In this document: one piece after another, positions 1 to 8,527 of the stretch
Position numbering within the stretch: the first letter of the stretch is position 1
How the letters are laid out: each line of letters starts with the position of its first letter
Made by a program: the position numbers and the translations under genes
Source of the DNA: VAZQ01 sp963763365
Lineage (GTDB): Bacteria > Pseudomonadota > Alphaproteobacteria > Rhizobiales > Xanthobacteraceae
Assembly (NCBI GenBank): GCA_963763365.1
Contig: CAVXOE010000016.1
Coordinates: 203,109-267,108 of the forward strand
DNA: 64,000 nucleotides
Reading direction: 5' to 3'
The notes under the pieces: generated by a model
What the model saw: the letters and a program-made list of their open reading frames with translations, nothing else
Told to the model about the DNA's origin: nothing
The model's database searches: none

Positions 1-1
1 C

Positions 2-397
2 CGCGACCAACTCATCCAGGTCTTTCTCAATCTGGTGAAGAACGCCGCGGAAGCGGTCGGCGAGGACGCTGGCGACGGCGAAATCCAGCTTTCGACGGCG
101 TTCCGGCCGGGCGTGCGGCTTTCGTTGCCCGGACACAAGACACGCGTGTCCCTGCCGCTCGAATTCTGCGTCAAGGACAACGGGCCAGGCGTTCCAGAGG
201 ACCTCCTGCCGCATCTCTTCGATCCATTTGTGACGACCAAACCGACCGGATCTGGCCTGGGGCTTGCACTGGTTGCCAAGATCGTCGGCGACCACGGAGG
301 GATCATCGAATGCGAATCGCAAGTGCGGCGGACGACCTTCCGAATACTCATGCCCATTTATCTGGGTAACGACGCCGAGCCGGGTGGCGTTACCTGA
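2..397 (+). CDS. ntrB: NtrB (GlnL) nitrogen sensor kinase, C-terminal part
   Basis: The gene runs in from the left edge, so only its last ~131 residues are present. They form the ATP-binding domain of a histidine kinase: an N box (FLNLVKNAAEAV), a G1 box (VKDNGPGVPEDLL), an F box (LFDPFVTTKPTG) and a G2 box (GSGLGLALVAKIV). The order N-G1-F-G2 is complete. NtrB phosphorylates or dephosphorylates NtrC in response to PII-signalled nitrogen status in the cytoplasm. The next gene is ntrC, 11 bases or fewer downstream on the same strand, as in the nifR3-ntrB-ntrC operon of related bacteria. The autophosphorylated histidine lies outside the window. Identification rests on the domain plus the neighbour and is firm. 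Confidence 0.93.
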   Translation, partial: RDQLIQVFLNLVKNAAEAVGEDAGDGEIQLSTAFRPGVRLSLPGHKTRVSLPLEFCVKDNGPGVPEDLLPHLFDPFVTTKPTGSGLGLALVAKIVGDHGGIIECESQVRRTTFRILMPIYLGNDAEPGGVT

Positions 398-408
398 AGA
401 GGATGCCA

Positions 409-1851
409 ATGCCTGCGGGAAACATCTTGGTGGCGGACGACGATGCCGCGATCCGCACTGTGCTCAATCAGGCGCTGTCGCGCGCGGGCTACGAGGTGCG
501 TTCGACCAGTAACGCGGCGACGCTTTGGCGCTGGGTCAGCCAGGGCGACGGCGACCTGGTCATCACCGACGTCGTGATGCCGGACGAGAACGCGTTCGAC
601 CTCTTGCCGCGCATCAAGAAGATGCGGCCCGAATTGCCCGTGATCGTCATGAGCGCGCAGAATACGTTCATGACCGCGGTGCGGGCCTCCGAGCGCGGCG
701 CCTACGAATACCTGCCAAAGCCCTTCGATCTGAAGGAACTGATCGCGATTGTCGGCCGCGCGCTGTCGGAGCCGAAGGAGCGCGTGCGCCCGGCGGTGAA
801 GCCCGAGGACTTCGAGTCGATCCCGCTGGTCGGCCGCTCGCCGGCGATGCAGGAAATCTATCGCGTGCTGGCGCGGCTCATGCAGACCGACCTCACCGTG
901 ATGATTACGGGCGAGTCCGGTACCGGCAAGGAACTCGTCGCCCGCGCGCTTCACGACTACGGCAAGCGGCGCAGCGGTCCGTTCGTCGCCATCAATATGG
1001 CCGCTATTCCGCGCGATCTCATCGAGTCCGAGCTGTTCGGGCACGAAAAGGGCGCCTTCACCGGCGCAAATACCCGCAGTTCCGGCCGCTTCGAGCAGGC
1101 CGAAGGCGGGACGCTGTTTCTCGACGAAATCGGCGACATGCCGATGGAGGCGCAGACCAGGCTGCTGCGCGTGCTGCAGCAGGGCGAATACACCACCGTC
1201 GGGGGACGGACGCCGATCAAGGCCGACGTCCGCATCGTTGCGGCAAGCAACAAGGACCTCCGCATCCTCATCCAGCAGGGGCTGTTCCGCGAGGACCTGT
1301 TCTTCCGCCTCAACGTGGTACCGCTGCGGCTGCCGCCGCTGCGCGAGCGCATCGAGGACGTGCCCGATCTGATCCGGCATTTCTTCATCCAGGTCGAGCG
1401 TGAGGGCCTGCCGGCCAAGCAGCTTGAAGCCGCGGCGCTCGAACGGCTCAAGCGCCACCGCTGGCCGGGCAACGTCCGCGAGCTCGAAAATCTCGCCCGT
1501 CGGCTCGCCGCGCTTTACCCGCAGGAGACGATCTCGGCCGCGGTCATCGACACGGAACTGTCACAACCCGCCATGGCGTCCGCCGGCGAGGAACCGCGCA
1601 CCGAGGAGGGCCTTTCGGCTGCGGTCGAGCGGCATCTGGCGGCCTATTTCGCCAGTTTTGGCGAGGATCTGCCGCCACCCGGCCTTTACCACCGGATGCT
1701 GCGGGAGGTGGAACACCCGCTGCTGTCGGTGACCTTGGCGGCCACTCGGGGCAACCAGATCCGCGCCGCTGATCTCCTCGGCGTCAACCGCAACACGTTG
1801 CGGAAGAAAATCCGCGATCTGGAAATCCAGGTTTTCCGCGGCGGCGGCTAG
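409..1851 (+). CDS. ntrC: NtrC nitrogen regulator, sigma-54 activator
   Basis: Response regulator that activates sigma-54 promoters for nitrogen assimilation when phosphorylated by NtrB. An N-terminal receiver domain (ILVADDDAA acidic pocket; phospho-Asp in VITDVVMPDENAF) is followed by an AAA+ domain with Walker A GESGTGKE, the intact GAFTGA sigma-54 loop (GHEKGAFTGAN), Walker B TLFLDEIGDM, and a C-terminal Fis-type helix-turn-helix (RAADLLGVNRNTLRKKI). Two ATGs lie in frame at 403 and 409. The AGAGG ribosome site ends at 402, so 409 has the better spacing and gives the usual MPAG start. About 480 residues, normal for the family, with no frameshift. The 160-base gap after it suggests that ntrYX has its own promoter. 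Confidence 0.95.
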   Translation: MPAGNILVADDDAAIRTVLNQALSRAGYEVRSTSNAATLWRWVSQGDGDLVITDVVMPDENAFDLLPRIKKMRPELPVIVMSAQNTFMTAVRASERGAYEYLPKPFDLKELIAIVGRALSEPKERVRPAVKPEDFESIPLVGRSPAMQEIYRVLARLMQTDLTVMITGESGTGKELVARALHDYGKRRSGPFVAINMAAIPRDLIESELFGHEKGAFTGANTRSSGRFEQAEGGTLFLDEIGDMPMEAQTRLLRVLQQGEYTTVGGRTPIKADVRIVAASNKDLRILIQQGLFREDLFFRLNVVPLRLPPLRERIEDVPDLIRHFFIQVEREGLPAKQLEAAALERLKRHRWPGNVRELENLARRLAALYPQETISAAVIDTELSQPAMASAGEEPRTEEGLSAAVERHLAAYFASFGEDLPPPGLYHRMLREVEHPLLSVTLAATRGNQIRAADLLGVNRNTLRKKIRDLEIQVFRGGG

Positions 1852-2013
1852 ACTGTCCGGTCCCGGACCGACGGCGGCGCTAATCGGTCACACCGCAAGG
1901 TTAACCGCCCTTATATTGTCGCAATCCAGCAACATTGTTGTAGAAAAGCATCAGTGTGGCAGGGGGATCGCGTCCAGCGCGTTAAGCGTATCTATTTGGA
2001 CGCGTAGGCGTTG

Positions 2014-4275
2014 ATGACACAGGTCGGCCAAGCCGAATTCACGACGAGCACCGCAACGCCCGCGCCCTGGATTGTGCGGACGATCGGCGTTTTCGTGGTC
2101 GTGCTTGCGCTCTTGTCGGCGCTGACGACCTTCATGGTGCTGGCCGGCCTCACGCCGATTGCGCCAACCCACCAGGTCGTCGTCACTCTCCTGCTCGTCA
2201 ACGCGGTGACGGTCGCGTTGCTGGTCGGCCTGATCGGCCGCGAGATGTGGCGGGTCATCCAGGCTCGGCGCCGTGGCCGCGCCGCCGCGCGTCTGCACGT
2301 GCGGATCGTGGCGCTGTTCTCGGTCATCGCCGCCGCACCTGCGATCCTGGTCGCGGTGGTGGCAAGCGTGACGCTCGATCGCGGGCTCGATCGCTTGTTC
2401 TCGCAGCAGACGCATTCGCTCATCGAGAACTCGCTCATCGTGGCAGATGCCTATGTGCGCGAGCACGCGCAGTTCGCGCGCGCCGATGCCATTGCGACCG
2501 CCATCGAGCTTGCGCGCGCGAAGACGCTCTACGACCAGTCGCGCGACCAGTTCCGTCAGTTCCTGGCCGCACAGGCTTCGATCCGCGGACTGCCGGCAGT
2601 GATGCTGCTCGACAAGGACCTCAACGTCATCGAGCAGGTCGAACTCGCAGGTCAGCCACATCTTCGCAAGCCGTCGCCCGACGTGCTCGCGTCCGTCAAC
2701 GATACCGAGCCGCAGGTGGCGATGTTCCTCGACGCCAATTACGTCGCGGCCATCATCAAGCTGCGCGGCTATACCGACACCTATCTCTACATCGCGCGCC
2801 TGCTCGACCCGCGCGTGCTCGCGCAACTGAACGCCACCCGCGAGGGTGTGGCGCAATACGCCGACCTTGAATCGCGCCGCGTCGGCGTGCAGATCGCCTT
2901 CGGGCTGATGTACACGGTGATCTCGCTGATCGTGCTGTTGTCGGCGGTCTGGATCGGGCTCAATTTCGCGAATTATCTCGTGGCGCCCATCCGCCGGCTG
3001 ATCGGCGCCGCCCAGGTCGTCGCGACCGGCAACCTCTACGTCCAGGTTCCGACCCGGCGGTCGGAAGGCGACCTCGCGCAGCTCGGCGAAACCTTCAACA
3101 AGATGACGCAGGAGCTGCGTACGCAGCGCGACGATATCGTGCGCGCCCGCGACCTGATCGACAGCCGCCGCCGGTTTACCGAGGCGGTGTTGGCGAGCGC
3201 CAGCGCCGGCGTGATCGGCGTCGACGCCGAAAGCCGCATCAGCATCCTCAACCGCTCGGCCGAGCGGTTGATCGGCTGCTCCGAAACCGAGGCGCTCGGG
3301 CGCCCGCTGACCGACATCGTGCCCGAGCTCGCCGAGATTTTCGCGACCGCGCGTGTCGGCGTGCAGCGGCTCGTGCAGGGGCTCGTGACGATCAACCGCG
3401 GCGGCAAGGACCGCAACGTGTCGGTGCGCGTGACGAGCGAGCAATCGGGCGCCGCCGATTACGGCTACGTCGTCACGCTCGACGACATCACCGAGCTTGT
3501 CAGCGCGCAACGCACCTCGGCCTGGGCCGACGTCGCGCGACGCATTGCCCACGAGATCAAGAACCCGCTCACGCCGATCCAGCTTTCGGCCGAGCGGCTA
3601 CGCCGGAAATATCTGCCTGCGATCAAGGAAGACACCACGGTCTTCACGCAGTGCACCGACACCATCATCCGCCAGGTCGACGACATCAAGCGCATGGTCG
3701 ACGAGTTCTCGCGCTTCGCCCGCATGCCGAAGCCCGTGATGGAAGTGGACAACGTCGCCGACACCGTGCGCCAGGTGGTGTTCCTGCAGCGGGTCGGCAA
3801 TGCCGACATCGATATCGACGTGGAGATCGCGGAAGACCCGATGCCGGCTCGTTTCGACCGCCGGCTGATCTCGCAGGGCCTGACCAACATCATCAAGAAC
3901 GCGACCGAAGCCGTCGCGGCGGTGCCGCCCGCCGAGCTTGGCCGTGGCCATATTCGTGTTTCGGCCGAGCGCGAGGGCGACGACATCGTGATCGACGTGG
4001 TCGACAACGGGATCGGCCTGCCGAAGGAGAACCGCAGCCGGCTGCTCGAGCCTTACGTCACGACCCGCGAGAAGGGCACCGGGCTCGGCCTCGCCATCGT
4101 CGGCCGGATTCTCGAGGACCACGGCGGACGGATCGAGCTCAGCGATGCGTCGGAGAAATATCCCGGCCAGAGAGGCGCCTGGATGCGGCTGCGCTTCTCG
4201 GCGGTAATGCCTAGCGCGGCGGATGTTCCGCCGGCACGTGAATCTGTAACCCCCAAACTGGCAACCGGTGCGTAA
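2014..4275 (+). CDS. ntrY: NtrY sensor histidine kinase
   Basis: Membrane sensor kinase of the NtrYX pair, linked in alphaproteobacteria to nitrogen, redox and envelope signals. Visible parts: three hydrophobic segments in the first ~120 residues, a periplasmic stretch, another membrane segment near residue 300, a HAMP linker, a PAS domain (about 385-490), the H box RRIAHEIKNPLTP with His513 of the 2014 start, and an ATPase domain with NIIKNATEAV, VDNGIGL and GTGLGLAIVG. About 753 residues and uninterrupted. ATG 2014 is preferred over TTG 2011. The stop at 4275 is one base before the ntrX ATG, so the two are co-transcribed. A short palindrome (caacattgttg, 1930-1940) lies in the upstream gap and could be an operator. 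Confidence 0.94.
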   Translation: MTQVGQAEFTTSTATPAPWIVRTIGVFVVVLALLSALTTFMVLAGLTPIAPTHQVVVTLLLVNAVTVALLVGLIGREMWRVIQARRRGRAAARLHVRIVALFSVIAAAPAILVAVVASVTLDRGLDRLFSQQTHSLIENSLIVADAYVREHAQFARADAIATAIELARAKTLYDQSRDQFRQFLAAQASIRGLPAVMLLDKDLNVIEQVELAGQPHLRKPSPDVLASVNDTEPQVAMFLDANYVAAIIKLRGYTDTYLYIARLLDPRVLAQLNATREGVAQYADLESRRVGVQIAFGLMYTVISLIVLLSAVWIGLNFANYLVAPIRRLIGAAQVVATGNLYVQVPTRRSEGDLAQLGETFNKMTQELRTQRDDIVRARDLIDSRRRFTEAVLASASAGVIGVDAESRISILNRSAERLIGCSETEALGRPLTDIVPELAEIFATARVGVQRLVQGLVTINRGGKDRNVSVRVTSEQSGAADYGYVVTLDDITELVSAQRTSAWADVARRIAHEIKNPLTPIQLSAERLRRKYLPAIKEDTTVFTQCTDTIIRQVDDIKRMVDEFSRFARMPKPVMEVDNVADTVRQVVFLQRVGNADIDIDVEIAEDPMPARFDRRLISQGLTNIIKNATEAVAAVPPAELGRGHIRVSAEREGDDIVIDVVDNGIGLPKENRSRLLEPYVTTREKGTGLGLAIVGRILEDHGGRIELSDASEKYPGQRGAWMRLRFSAVMPSAADVPPARESVTPKLATGA

Positions 4276-4276
4276 C

Positions 4277-5641
4277 ATGGCCGATGATATTCTCATTGTT
4301 GACGACGAAGCTGACATTCGGGAATTGGTTTCCGGCATTCTGCAGGATGAAGGATTTGGCGCGCGCACCGCGCGTGACAGCGACGATGCGCTCGCGCACA
4401 TCGCGAGCCGCCGGCCCAATCTGGTTTTCCTCGACATCTGGCTGCAGGGCAGCCGGCTCGACGGATTGCAGTTGCTTGACGCGGTGAAGCAGCAGCACCC
4501 GGAAATGCCGGTGGTGATGATTTCCGGTCACGGCAACATCGAGACCGCGGTCGCTGCCATCAAGCAGGGCGCCTACGACTTCATCGAGAAGCCGTTCAAG
4601 GCCGACCGGCTGGTGCTGGTCGCGCAGCGCGCGCTCGAAACGTCGCGCCTCAAGCGCGAGGTCAAGGCGCTCAAGCAGTTGTCGCCTGCGCAACTCGTCG
4701 GCAAGTCGCCGTCCATGAACCAGTTGCGGCAGACCGCCGAGCGCGTCGCGCCCACCAACAGCCGCATCCTGATCGTCGGCCCCTCGGGTGCCGGCAAGGA
4801 ACTCGTCGCGCGCACCATCCACACGCACTCGGCGCGCGCCAACGGGCCTTTCATCGTCATCAACGCCGCCGCGATGATGCCCGAGCGCATGGAGCTTGAG
4901 CTGTTCGGCGTCGAGAAGCCGGCGGACGGCGAGGCCCGCAAGGTCGGCGCGCTGGAGGAGGCGCACGGCGGCACGCTGTTCATCGACGAAATCGCCGACA
5001 TGCCGCGCGAGACGCAGAACAAGATCCTGCGCGTGCTGGTGGAGCAGAGCTTCCAGCGCGTGGGCGGCACCGGCAAGGTGCAGGTCGACGTGCGCATCAT
5101 CTCGTCGACCGGACGCAACATCGAAGCCGAGATCGCGGCCGGCAAATTCCGCGAGGATCTCTATCACCGCCTGTCGGTGGTGCCGATCCGCGTGCCGCCG
5201 CTGGCGGAGCGGCGCGAGGACATCCCGCAGCTCGTGCAATGGTTCATGGAGCAGATTTCATCGGCAACCGGCCTGCCCAAGCGCATCATCGGCGAGGACG
5301 CGATGGCCGTGCTGCAGTCGCACGATTGGCCGGGCAACGTCCGGCAATTGCGCAACAACGTCGAGCGGCTGATGATTCTCGCCGGCGGCGATCCGGATGC
5401 GGTGATCAACGCCGACATGCTGCCGCAGGACGTGGGCTCGATGGTCCCGTCGATGCCGGGCGGCGACGGCGGCGAGCATCTCATGGGGCTGCCGCTGCGT
5501 GACGCGCGCGAGGTGTTCGAGCGCGAATATCTCGTGGCGCAGATCAGCCGGTTCGGCGGCAACATCTCCCGCACGGCGGAGTTCGTCGGCATGGAGCGCT
5601 CGGCGCTCCATCGGAAGCTCAAGGCGCTCGGGATCGACTGA
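4277..5641 (+). CDS. ntrX: NtrX response regulator (AAA+, lacks GAFTGA)
   Basis: Partner regulator of NtrY. The receiver domain carries ILIVDDEADIR and the phospho-Asp in LVFLDIWLQ. The AAA+ module keeps Walker A GPSGAGKE and Walker B TLFIDEIADM. A C-terminal Fis-like helix-turn-helix reads SRTAEFVGMERSALHRKLK. Where NtrC has GHEKGAFTGA, this protein has GVEKPADGEARKVG, so the sigma-54 contact loop is absent. Loss of the loop is consistent with NtrX acting as a sigma-70-type regulator or repressor. 454 residues, no frameshift. ATG 4277 fits the MADDILIVDDE start. The stop TGA shares its last base with the ATG of the next gene at 5641, which implies translational coupling. Confidence 0.94.
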   Translation: MADDILIVDDEADIRELVSGILQDEGFGARTARDSDDALAHIASRRPNLVFLDIWLQGSRLDGLQLLDAVKQQHPEMPVVMISGHGNIETAVAAIKQGAYDFIEKPFKADRLVLVAQRALETSRLKREVKALKQLSPAQLVGKSPSMNQLRQTAERVAPTNSRILIVGPSGAGKELVARTIHTHSARANGPFIVINAAAMMPERMELELFGVEKPADGEARKVGALEEAHGGTLFIDEIADMPRETQNKILRVLVEQSFQRVGGTGKVQVDVRIISSTGRNIEAEIAAGKFREDLYHRLSVVPIRVPPLAERREDIPQLVQWFMEQISSATGLPKRIIGEDAMAVLQSHDWPGNVRQLRNNVERLMILAGGDPDAVINADMLPQDVGSMVPSMPGGDGGEHLMGLPLRDAREVFEREYLVAQISRFGGNISRTAEFVGMERSALHRKLKALGID

Positions 5642-6499
5642 TGTCGCGCATTGCCTACGTGAACGGCCGCTACCTGCCGCGGCACGCGGCGGCCGTGAAC
5701 ATCGAGGACCGCGGCTACCAGTTCTCCGACGGCGTCTACGAGGTCTGCGAGGTGAGGGGAGGCCGCCTGGTCGACGAGCGGCTGCATGTGGCGCGGCTTG
5801 ATGCGCTCGCTCGGGGAACTGCGCATCGGCATGCCGATGTCGCCCCTGGCGCTCGGCGCCGTCATGCGCGAGACCGTCCGCCGCAATCGCGTCCGCGACG
5901 GCATCGTTTATCTCCAGATCACGCGCGGCGTGGCCCGCCGCGACCACGCCTTTCCGCCGGCAGGGACCGTCCCGAGCGTCGTGGTGACCGCCCGCAATCT
6001 CGATCTCGCCCGTAACGAGAGAACCGCGGCCGACGGCATCGCCGTCATCACGGTGCCGGACAACCGCTGGGAGCGCGTCGACATCAAATCGGTCTCGCTG
6101 CTTCCCAACGTGCTGGCCAAGCAGGCCGCCCGGGAGCAGGGCGCCAAGGAGGCCTGGTTCGTGGACCGCACCGGACGGGTCACGGAAGGTTCCTCCACCA
6201 ATGCCTGGATTGTCACCAGGGACGGCGAACTGGTCACGCGGCCGGCCGACCACGGAATCCTGCGCGGGATCACCCGGACGGTATTGCTCGGCCTCATCGA
6301 GGAGCAGGGCCTCAAGCTCACGGAGCGCGCCTTCACCGTCGAGGAGGCCTATGGCGCGCGCGAGGCCTTCGTGACCTCGGCCAGCCTGATCGTCATGCCG
6401 GTGGTTCAGATCGACGGGCGCCCGGTCGGCAATGGTGCGCCGGGCCTGATTGCAACCGCGCTACGGCGCGACTTCCATCGTCACGCCGAATTTTCCTGA
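5641..6499 (+). CDS. dat: D-amino-acid transaminase (class IV PLP), one frameshift
   Basis: PLP-dependent class IV aminotransferase of the D-alanine/branched-chain family, which exchanges amino groups between D-amino acids and 2-oxo acids. Support: the catalytic-lysine segment DIKSVSLLPNVLAKQ, the cofactor phosphate-binding motif TEGSSTNAW, and the N-terminal NGRYLP...IEDRGYQFSDG. About 286 residues when joined. The frame breaks near 5800, where cggcttgatgcgctcg probably should read cggctgatgcgctcg (one extra t); that restores ARLMRSLGELRIG. The gene sits between ntrX and hfq, its usual place in this order. The start codon overlaps the ntrX stop. Exact substrate preference cannot be told from sequence. 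Confidence 0.88.
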
Positions 6500-6602
6500 T
6501 GCACCGGCCTGATGGGCGTGAGGACGGCAAAATGCTGCCGTTTGCCCGGCAGCCTATCGCTTGCGCTAATCCGACCCAGTTCCAAGCAATTCCTGCCCCC
6601 AA

Positions 6603-6618
6603 CTTGTGCTTGCACAAG
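6603..6618. promoter_or_regulatory. Perfect inverted repeat upstream of hfq
   Basis: The 243-base gap between dat and hfq holds a perfect 7-2-7 inverted repeat, cttgtgc-tt-gcacaag. It lies 125 bases before the hfq start and could be an operator or a hairpin in the hfq leader. No recognised regulator motif was matched. The rest of the gap shows no coding signal. Confidence 0.3.
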
Positions 6619-6742
6619 GATTAGCCGTGCCTTGTAATGGCTCTGCCAAGTCCTCAAGCGGTGAAGGCCAAGAAGAGGGCGGGAGTGGACTTGGCAATAA
6701 GCTCGCAGCCGCCCGCGAGCGAAAAAAAGCGGAACAAACACA

Positions 6743-7003
6743 ATGGCGGCCGAACGCACACAAAATCTGCAAGACACCTTCCTCAACCATGTGCGCAAAA
6801 ACAAGACTCCGCTCACGATCTTCCTGGTGAACGGAGTAAAGCTGCAAGGCGTGGTGACCTGGTTCGATAACTTCTGCGTGCTGTTGCGTCGAGATGGACA
6901 CTCCCAATTGGTCTACAAACATGCCATCTCGACGATCATGCCTGGTCATCCGATCCAGTTGTTCGAAGGCGGGGACGATCCCCCGGGCGGGGACAAAGTC
7001 TAG
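6743..7003 (+). CDS. hfq: RNA chaperone Hfq
   Basis: Sm-like hexameric RNA-binding protein that pairs small RNAs with mRNAs. The Sm1 region reads QDTFLNHVRKNKTPLTIFL and the Sm2 signature is YKHAIST. 86 residues, typical for the group, with a short acidic/proline tail (EGGDDPPGGDKV). Start at ATG 6743 gives the usual MAAERTQNLQD beginning. No frameshift. The hflX start codon follows its stop directly, the common hfq-hflX operon arrangement. Confidence 0.97.
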   Translation: MAAERTQNLQDTFLNHVRKNKTPLTIFLVNGVKLQGVVTWFDNFCVLLRRDGHSQLVYKHAISTIMPGHPIQLFEGGDDPPGGDKV

Positions 7004-8386
7004 TTGGAACCTCGCTGGCTCGACAAATCTCCTGACCGGCTGAGCCCGCTGCGGGGCTCGGAAACCGGGCGTGCAATCGTGATCGAACCGCACCTGCGTG
7101 GGCGCGCGCCGAAAGGCGCGGCTGTGCGCGGCCAGGAGACGTTGCGCACGCCGGCGGCCAAGCTCGACGAAGCCGTCGGGCTGGCGCGCGCGATCGACCT
7201 TGCCGTGGTCAATTCGGGCATCGTGCCGATCGGGGACATCCGCCCGGCCACCTATATCGGCAAGGGCAAGGTCGAGGAGATCGCCGGCCTCGTCAAAAGC
7301 GACGAGGCCGGCATCGTGGTGATGGACTGCCCGCTCTCGCCGGTGCAGCAGCGCAACCTCGAAAAGGCCTGGGGCGCCAAGGTCGTCGACCGCACCGGGC
7401 TTATTCTCGAGATCTTCGGCCGGCGCGCGCGCACGCGCGAGGGCGCGCTGCAGGTCGAGCTCGCGCATCTCACCTATCAGAAGAGCCGGCTGGTGCGCTC
7501 CTGGACGCATCTCGAACGCCAGCGCGGCGGCTTCGGCTTCCTCGGCGGGCCGGGCGAGAGCCAGCTCGAAACCGACCGCCGGCTGATCGAGGAGCGCATC
7601 GCGCGCATCGAGACCGAGCTCGAGAAGGTCAAGCGCACCCGCAAGCTCCATCGCGAGAGCCGCAAACGCGTGCCGTACCCGATCGTGGCGCTGGTCGGCT
7701 ACACCAATGCCGGCAAGTCGACGCTGTTCAACCGCATGACGCAGGCGAGCGTGCTGTCCGCCGACATGCTGTTCGCCACGCTCGATCCGACGTTGCGCGC
7801 GGTCGATCTGCCGCAAGGGCTGCGCATCATCCTGTCCGACACCGTCGGCTTCATCTCCGACCTGCCGACCATGCTGGTGGCGGCGTTCCGCGCCACGCTC
7901 GAAGAGGTGATCGAGGCCGACGTGATCCTGCACGTGCGCGACGTGTCGCACGAAGACACCGAGGCGCAATCGCACGATGTCGAGGACGTGCTGCGCCAGC
8001 TCGGCATCGAAGCCGGCGAGGGCCGGCGCATCATCGAGGTCTGGAACAAGATCGACCGGCTCGATGCCGCCGGCCGCGACCGGCTGGCGAATCTCGCCGA
8101 GCGCCAGCCGGACGAAGCGGCGGCCGGTGCTGGTGTCGGCGCTGAGCGGGGAGGGCCTCGACCGCCTCACGGCAGAGATCGAAGCCCGGCTCGCGGCTGG
8201 GCGGATCACGCTCGACCTCACGCTCGATCCGGCCGACGGCGCGGGCCTGAGCTGGCTCCATCGCCACACCGAGGTGATGGCGCGGGAGTTGCGGGCCGAC
8301 GGGCAACTGGGCGTCACGGTGCGGGCCGATCCGGCCAATGCGGAGCGGGTGCGCGCCCGTTCGGCCGCGCGGCTGCGGTACATTAA
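7004..8386 (+). CDS. hflX: GTPase HflX, frameshifted near the C-terminus
   Basis: Ribosome-associated GTPase that splits stalled or stressed ribosomes. The N-terminal HflX domain contains ATYIGKGKVEEIAGL. The glycine-rich linker QRGGFGFLGGPGESQLE precedes the G domain, with G1 GYTNAGKSTLFN, G3 DTVGF and G4 NKID. TTG 7004 directly after the hfq stop is the likely start. The frame breaks near 8115 (gaagcggcggccg, probably one g too many), after which RPVLVSALSGEGLDRL continues in another frame. A second shift near 8357 would restore the stop at 8386 with an ending like RARFGRAAAVH. Without it the frame reads through a repeat to 8564, which is implausible. Confidence 0.92.
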   Translation: MEPRWLDKSPDRLSPLRGSETGRAIVIEPHLRGRAPKGAAVRGQETLRTPAAKLDEAVGLARAIDLAVVNSGIVPIGDIRPATYIGKGKVEEIAGLVKSDEAGIVVMDCPLSPVQQRNLEKAWGAKVVDRTGLILEIFGRRARTREGALQVELAHLTYQKSRLVRSWTHLERQRGGFGFLGGPGESQLETDRRLIEERIARIETELEKVKRTRKLHRESRKRVPYPIVALVGYTNAGKSTLFNRMTQASVLSADMLFATLDPTLRAVDLPQGLRIILSDTVGFISDLPTMLVAAFRATLEEVIEADVILHVRDVSHEDTEAQSHDVEDVLRQLGIEAGEGRRIIEVWNKIDRLDAAGRDRLANLAERQPDEAAAGAGVGAERGGPRPPHGRDRSPARGWADHARPHARSGRRRGPELAPSPHRGDGAGVAGRRATGRHGAGRSGQCGAGARPFGRAAAVH

Positions 8387-8447
8387 GCGGCACATGCCGG
8401 CCGCAGCGCTGCAAATGCTTGCAATCGCGTTGAATGCTCTCCGCGTG

Positions 8448-8520
8448 TCATTCCCGCGAAAGCGGGAATCCAGTTCGTTTCTGACACGAAGCGCTGGGTC
8501 CCCGCTTTCGCGGGGACGAC
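8448..8520. repeat. Double-hairpin intergenic repeat, copy 1
   Basis: Two palindromes separated by a short linker: ttcccgcgaaagcgggaa (8451-8468) and gtccccgctttcgcgggg plus ac (8498-8517). The outer sequence reads tcattcccg...aatccag and gctgggtcc...gacgac. A second copy in the opposite orientation lies at 32173-32247. This is the style of dispersed palindromic repeat found between genes in bradyrhizobia-like genomes. It begins about 60 bases after the hflX stop. Confidence 0.85.
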
Positions 8521-8527
8521 AGCGGAG

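Noticed and set aside
358..1458. Minus-strand open frame opposite ntrC
   Set aside because: Shadow of the ntrC coding strand; composition is Arg/His/Asp-rich low-similarity sequence typical of antisense frames.
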